Translations under genes and position numbers: made by a program | Shown: one piece after another, positions 61,792 to 64,000 of the stretch | How positions within the stretch are numbered: position 1 is the stretch's first letter | Layout: every line of letters begins with the position of its first letter | Notes under the pieces: generated by a model | Told to the model about the DNA's origin: nothing | The model's database searches: none | The model's input: only the letters and a program-made list of their open reading frames with translations | Assembly: GCA_035516155.1 (NCBI GenBank) | Contig: DATJAP010000021.1 | Coordinates: 98,513-162,512, forward strand | DNA from: JAJYKN01 sp035516155 | GTDB taxonomy: Bacteria > Nitrospirota > UBA9217 | Length of the DNA: 64,000 nucleotides | Reading direction: 5' to 3'

Positions 61792-62313
61792 TTAAGCCGT
61801 TTTTGCCTTAGCGCCGAGCAGCAACGTCATGTTCCTGCCTTCCATGCGCGGCGGCTGTTCCACGACGGCCTCATTCTGAAGATCGGTAACGACCTTATCA
61901 AGCAGGGCTCTGCCCTGTTCGGTGTGGGCCATTTCGCGTCCCCGAAACATGATCGTCACTTTGACCTTGTTGCCGTCTTCGAGGAACCTCTTCATGTTGT
62001 TCATTTTAAAATTTATATCATGATCATCGGTCCGGGGACGAAGTTTTATTTCTTTAACAACGATGACGGTCTGATGTTTTCTGGACTCTGCAGCTTTCTT
62101 GGCGATTTCGTACTTATATTTCCCGAAATCCATGATCCGGCATACCGGCGGCTTTGCCGTAGGCGCCACTTCGACCAGGTCCAATCCCGCCTCCTCGGCT
62201 TTTTTGATCGCCTCCCGTGTATCCAGGATGCCGAGCTGTCCTCCATCCGCGTCGATGACCCTGACTTCCCTAACCTTGATACCATAATTGGTTCTTGTCG
62301 TAATTTTACTGAT
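61792..62313 (-). CDS. infC: Translation initiation factor IF-3, probable AUC start
   Basis: Keeps 30S subunits free and proofreads initiator tRNA. N-domain VREVRVIDADGGQLGILDT, linker region LVEVAPTAKPPVCRIMDFGKY, and C-domain EIKLRPRTDDHDINFK. No ATG or GTG is available at the right place. ATC at 62313 lies nine bases after a near-perfect Shine-Dalgarno (AAGGGGGTGAT); a TTG at 62319 is too close. Rare AUU/AUC starts are the known basis for IF-3 autoregulation. The gene overlaps or abuts the thrS stop. Confidence 0.92.
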   Translation of the reverse strand: MSKITTRTNYGIKVREVRVIDADGGQLGILDTREAIKKAEEAGLDLVEVAPTAKPPVCRIMDFGKYKYEIAKKAAESRKHQTVIVVKEIKLRPRTDDHDINFKMNNMKRFLEDGNKVKVTIMFRGREMAHTEQGRALLDKVVTDLQNEAVVEQPPRMEGRNMTLLLGAKAKTA

Positions 62314-62319
62314 AAACAA

Positions 62320-64000
62320 TCACCCCCTTATCAATTCTGTGGAAATGCCTTTGCCTTCGATATTTTTTCTTACACCGTCAATGAACTCTGCAAGTGTCAT
62401 GACACCGAGATCCTTGCCGCCTCGTTCGCGCACCGCCACGGCGCCCTGTTGCACTTCCTTCTCCCCAACAACAAGGATATAGGGAACCTTCTCCATCGCC
62501 GCCTCGCGAATTTTAAACCCAATCTTTTCCGACCGTCCATCAAGCTCGGTCCTGATCCCCACCGCAAGCAGCTGGTCCCGCACACCTTTGGCGTAATCAA
62601 ACTGTTTGTCTGTGATGGAGATCACCTTTGCCTGCACGGGAGCAAGCCAGACCGGGAACGCACCTGCGTAGTGTTCGATCAGCATACCAAAGAATCGTTC
62701 GATAGAGCCGAGTAGCGCCCGGTGAATCATGTAGGGTTGGTGAGCCTGGTTGTCGATGCCGATAAACGTCATTCCGAACCGCTCCGGCTCATTGAAATCG
62801 AACTGCACCGTGGAGCACTGCCAGAGCCTGCCCAGGGCGTCCTTGATCTTGATGTCGATCTTGGGACCGTAAAAAGCCCCTCCCCCTTCATCCATCTCAT
62901 ATCCGAGATGAACCTTTTCAGCAGCAACCTTGAGAGCCTGTGTTGCACTCTCCCACATCATATTATCACCCACGCACTTCTCGGGCCGTGTGGCGATATA
63001 AGCCTTGAAATCGTCGAAACCGAAGGTCCTGAGCATCTTCATCACGAAGTCGAGAACCCGGATGACCTCTGCCTCCATGTCTTCGGGAGCCACGAAAATA
63101 TGCGCGTCGTCCTGCGTGAACCCCCGAACCCGCAAAAGCCCATGCAGAACGCCGGAGCGCTCGAAGCGGTACACTGTGCCCAACTCTGCGTACCGAAGCG
63201 GCAATTCACGGTAGGAACGAAGCTTGTTCTTATAGATCATGATATGGAACGGGCAGTTCATCGGTTTAACATAATATTCCTGTCCTTCCACATCCATGGA
63301 AGAATACATATTCTCGCGGTAGAAGCCGAGATGGCCCGACGTTTCCCACAGTGTCCCCCGTCCCACATGGGGCGAGTACACGAAATCGTAGCCGTTTTTC
63401 TGGTGCTCGTCGCGCCAGAAGTCCTCGATGGTCTTGCGGATCAATGCGCCCCGCGGATGCCACAGGACCAGGCCGCCGCCGACGTCATCGGACAACGAGA
63501 AAAGGTCGAGGTCCTTGCCGAGTTTTCTATGATCGCGACGCTTGATCTCTTCGAGCCGTGTTAAGTGGGCTTCCAACGCCTCCTTGGTCGGAAATGAGAT
63601 GCCATAAATCCGCTGGAGCATCTTATTCTTTTCGCTGCCACGCCAGTAGGCGCCCGCAATGGAAAGGAGCTTGAAGGATTTTATCTTCGACGTCCACGAT
63701 ACATGGGGTCCGCGGCAAAGATCCGCGAAATCACCCTGTTCATAGAGAGAGATCGTACCGTCGGGCAGCTCTTCTATGAGCTCGACTTTGTACGTCTCGC
63801 CCAATTTCCCAAAGAACGATAAGGCTTCAGCCTTGGAAAGCACTTTTCTCGTGATCGGTAGTGCAGCCTTGGCAAGCTCCGCCATCTTCTTTTCGATCTT
63901 GACCAAGTCTTCGGGCGTCAACGGCCGCTCGAGGTCGAAATCGTAATAGAAACCCTCTTCGATGGCCGGCCCGATCGCGAGCTTTGCCTTCGGGAAAAGC
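62320..64000 (-). CDS. thrS: Threonyl-tRNA synthetase (5' end outside window)
   Basis: Charges tRNA-Thr. The frame is open to the right edge, so the N-terminal TGS domain and the start codon are outside. Visible parts are the editing domain end (KLAIGPAIEEGFYYDFD region, GRTPVE-independent), the class II catalytic core (PMNCPFHIMIY with the zinc Cys, LHGLLRVRGFTQDDAH, IHRALLGSIERF) and the anticodon-binding C-domain (VRDQLLAVGIRTELDGR). A conserved arrangement thrS-infC-rpmI-rplT follows. Confidence 0.95.
   Translation of the reverse strand, partial: LFPKAKLAIGPAIEEGFYYDFDLERPLTPEDLVKIEKKMAELAKAALPITRKVLSKAEALSFFGKLGETYKVELIEELPDGTISLYEQGDFADLCRGPHVSWTSKIKSFKLLSIAGAYWRGSEKNKMLQRIYGISFPTKEALEAHLTRLEEIKRRDHRKLGKDLDLFSLSDDVGGGLVLWHPRGALIRKTIEDFWRDEHQKNGYDFVYSPHVGRGTLWETSGHLGFYRENMYSSMDVEGQEYYVKPMNCPFHIMIYKNKLRSYRELPLRYAELGTVYRFERSGVLHGLLRVRGFTQDDAHIFVAPEDMEAEVIRVLDFVMKMLRTFGFDDFKAYIATRPEKCVGDNMMWESATQALKVAAEKVHLGYEMDEGGGAFYGPKIDIKIKDALGRLWQCSTVQFDFNEPERFGMTFIGIDNQAHQPYMIHRALLGSIERFFGMLIEHYAGAFPVWLAPVQAKVISITDKQFDYAKGVRDQLLAVGIRTELDGRSEKIGFKIREAAMEKVPYILVVGEKEVQQGAVAVRERGGKDLGVMTLAEFIDGVRKNIEGKGISTELIRG

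Overview
The window is a dense Gram-negative bacterial chromosome segment. It encodes a TonB receptor, a MipA/OmpV outer-membrane protein, Tat-exported enzymes and periplasmic c-type cytochromes. No rRNA, tRNA, insertion sequence, phage gene or CRISPR array was seen. Futalosine-pathway menaquinone genes, BioW-type biotin synthesis, a cbb3 oxidase, a membrane-bound NiFe hydrogenase, sulfite oxidase and several NtrC-type two-component systems together suggest a respiratory, metabolically versatile organism. A Nitrospirota or former-deltaproteobacterial (Desulfobacterota-like) lineage fits, but I cannot settle this from the sequence alone.

Layout. 0-5.1 kb (+): a membrane spermidine-synthase-like protein, a small lipoprotein, mqnE and mqnC. 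5.3-8.8 kb (-): tRNA methylthiotransferases mtaB and miaB, then a SAM hydrolase-family gene. 9.0-9.3 kb (+): a monoheme cytochrome c. 9.4-13.8 kb (-): bioB-bioW-bioF-SDR-bioD behind a BirA-like operator. 13.9-18.7 kb (-): an Rrf2 regulator, ccoN-O-Q-P and ccoG. 18.8-30.9 kb: DUF4416 and DUF4388 proteins, three response regulators, two histidine kinases, a histidine-kinase remnant, mogA, tldD and a small conserved protein. 31.1-40.8 kb (-): a complete uptake-hydrogenase locus (small and large subunits, cytochrome b, protease, fused hypC-hypA, hypB, hypF, hypD, hypE). 41.2-44.1 kb (-): sorA-sorB-cytochrome c-mipA. 44.5-47.9 kb (-): metK, ahcY and an EamA transporter. 48.5-50.6 kb (-): a zinc-ribbon/DUF3426 protein and yacG. 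50.8-57.6 kb (-): a cobalamin block (btuF-btuC-btuD, cobQ, btuB) with two cobalamin riboswitches. 57.7-58.8 kb (+): prfB with a programmed frameshift. 58.9-64 kb (-): thrS (cut by the window edge)-infC-rpmI-rplT, then an amidase.

How the genes fit together. Hydrogenase and sulfite dehydrogenase would feed electrons to menaquinone and cytochrome c, and the cbb3 oxidase would be a terminal sink. B12 import and salvage, the methionine/SAM cycle and several SAM-dependent enzymes form a second metabolic theme.

The most unusual observations are a hypC-hypA gene fusion that buries the HypA N-terminal Met-His-Glu nickel site; a Tat-exported hydrogenase small subunit with Asp in place of the first proximal-cluster Cys and an extra Cys at the medial-cluster position; a Cache-type histidine kinase carrying a c-type heme motif in its sensor domain; a monoheme CcoP; and two apparently leaderless genes (bioB and the Rrf2 regulator).
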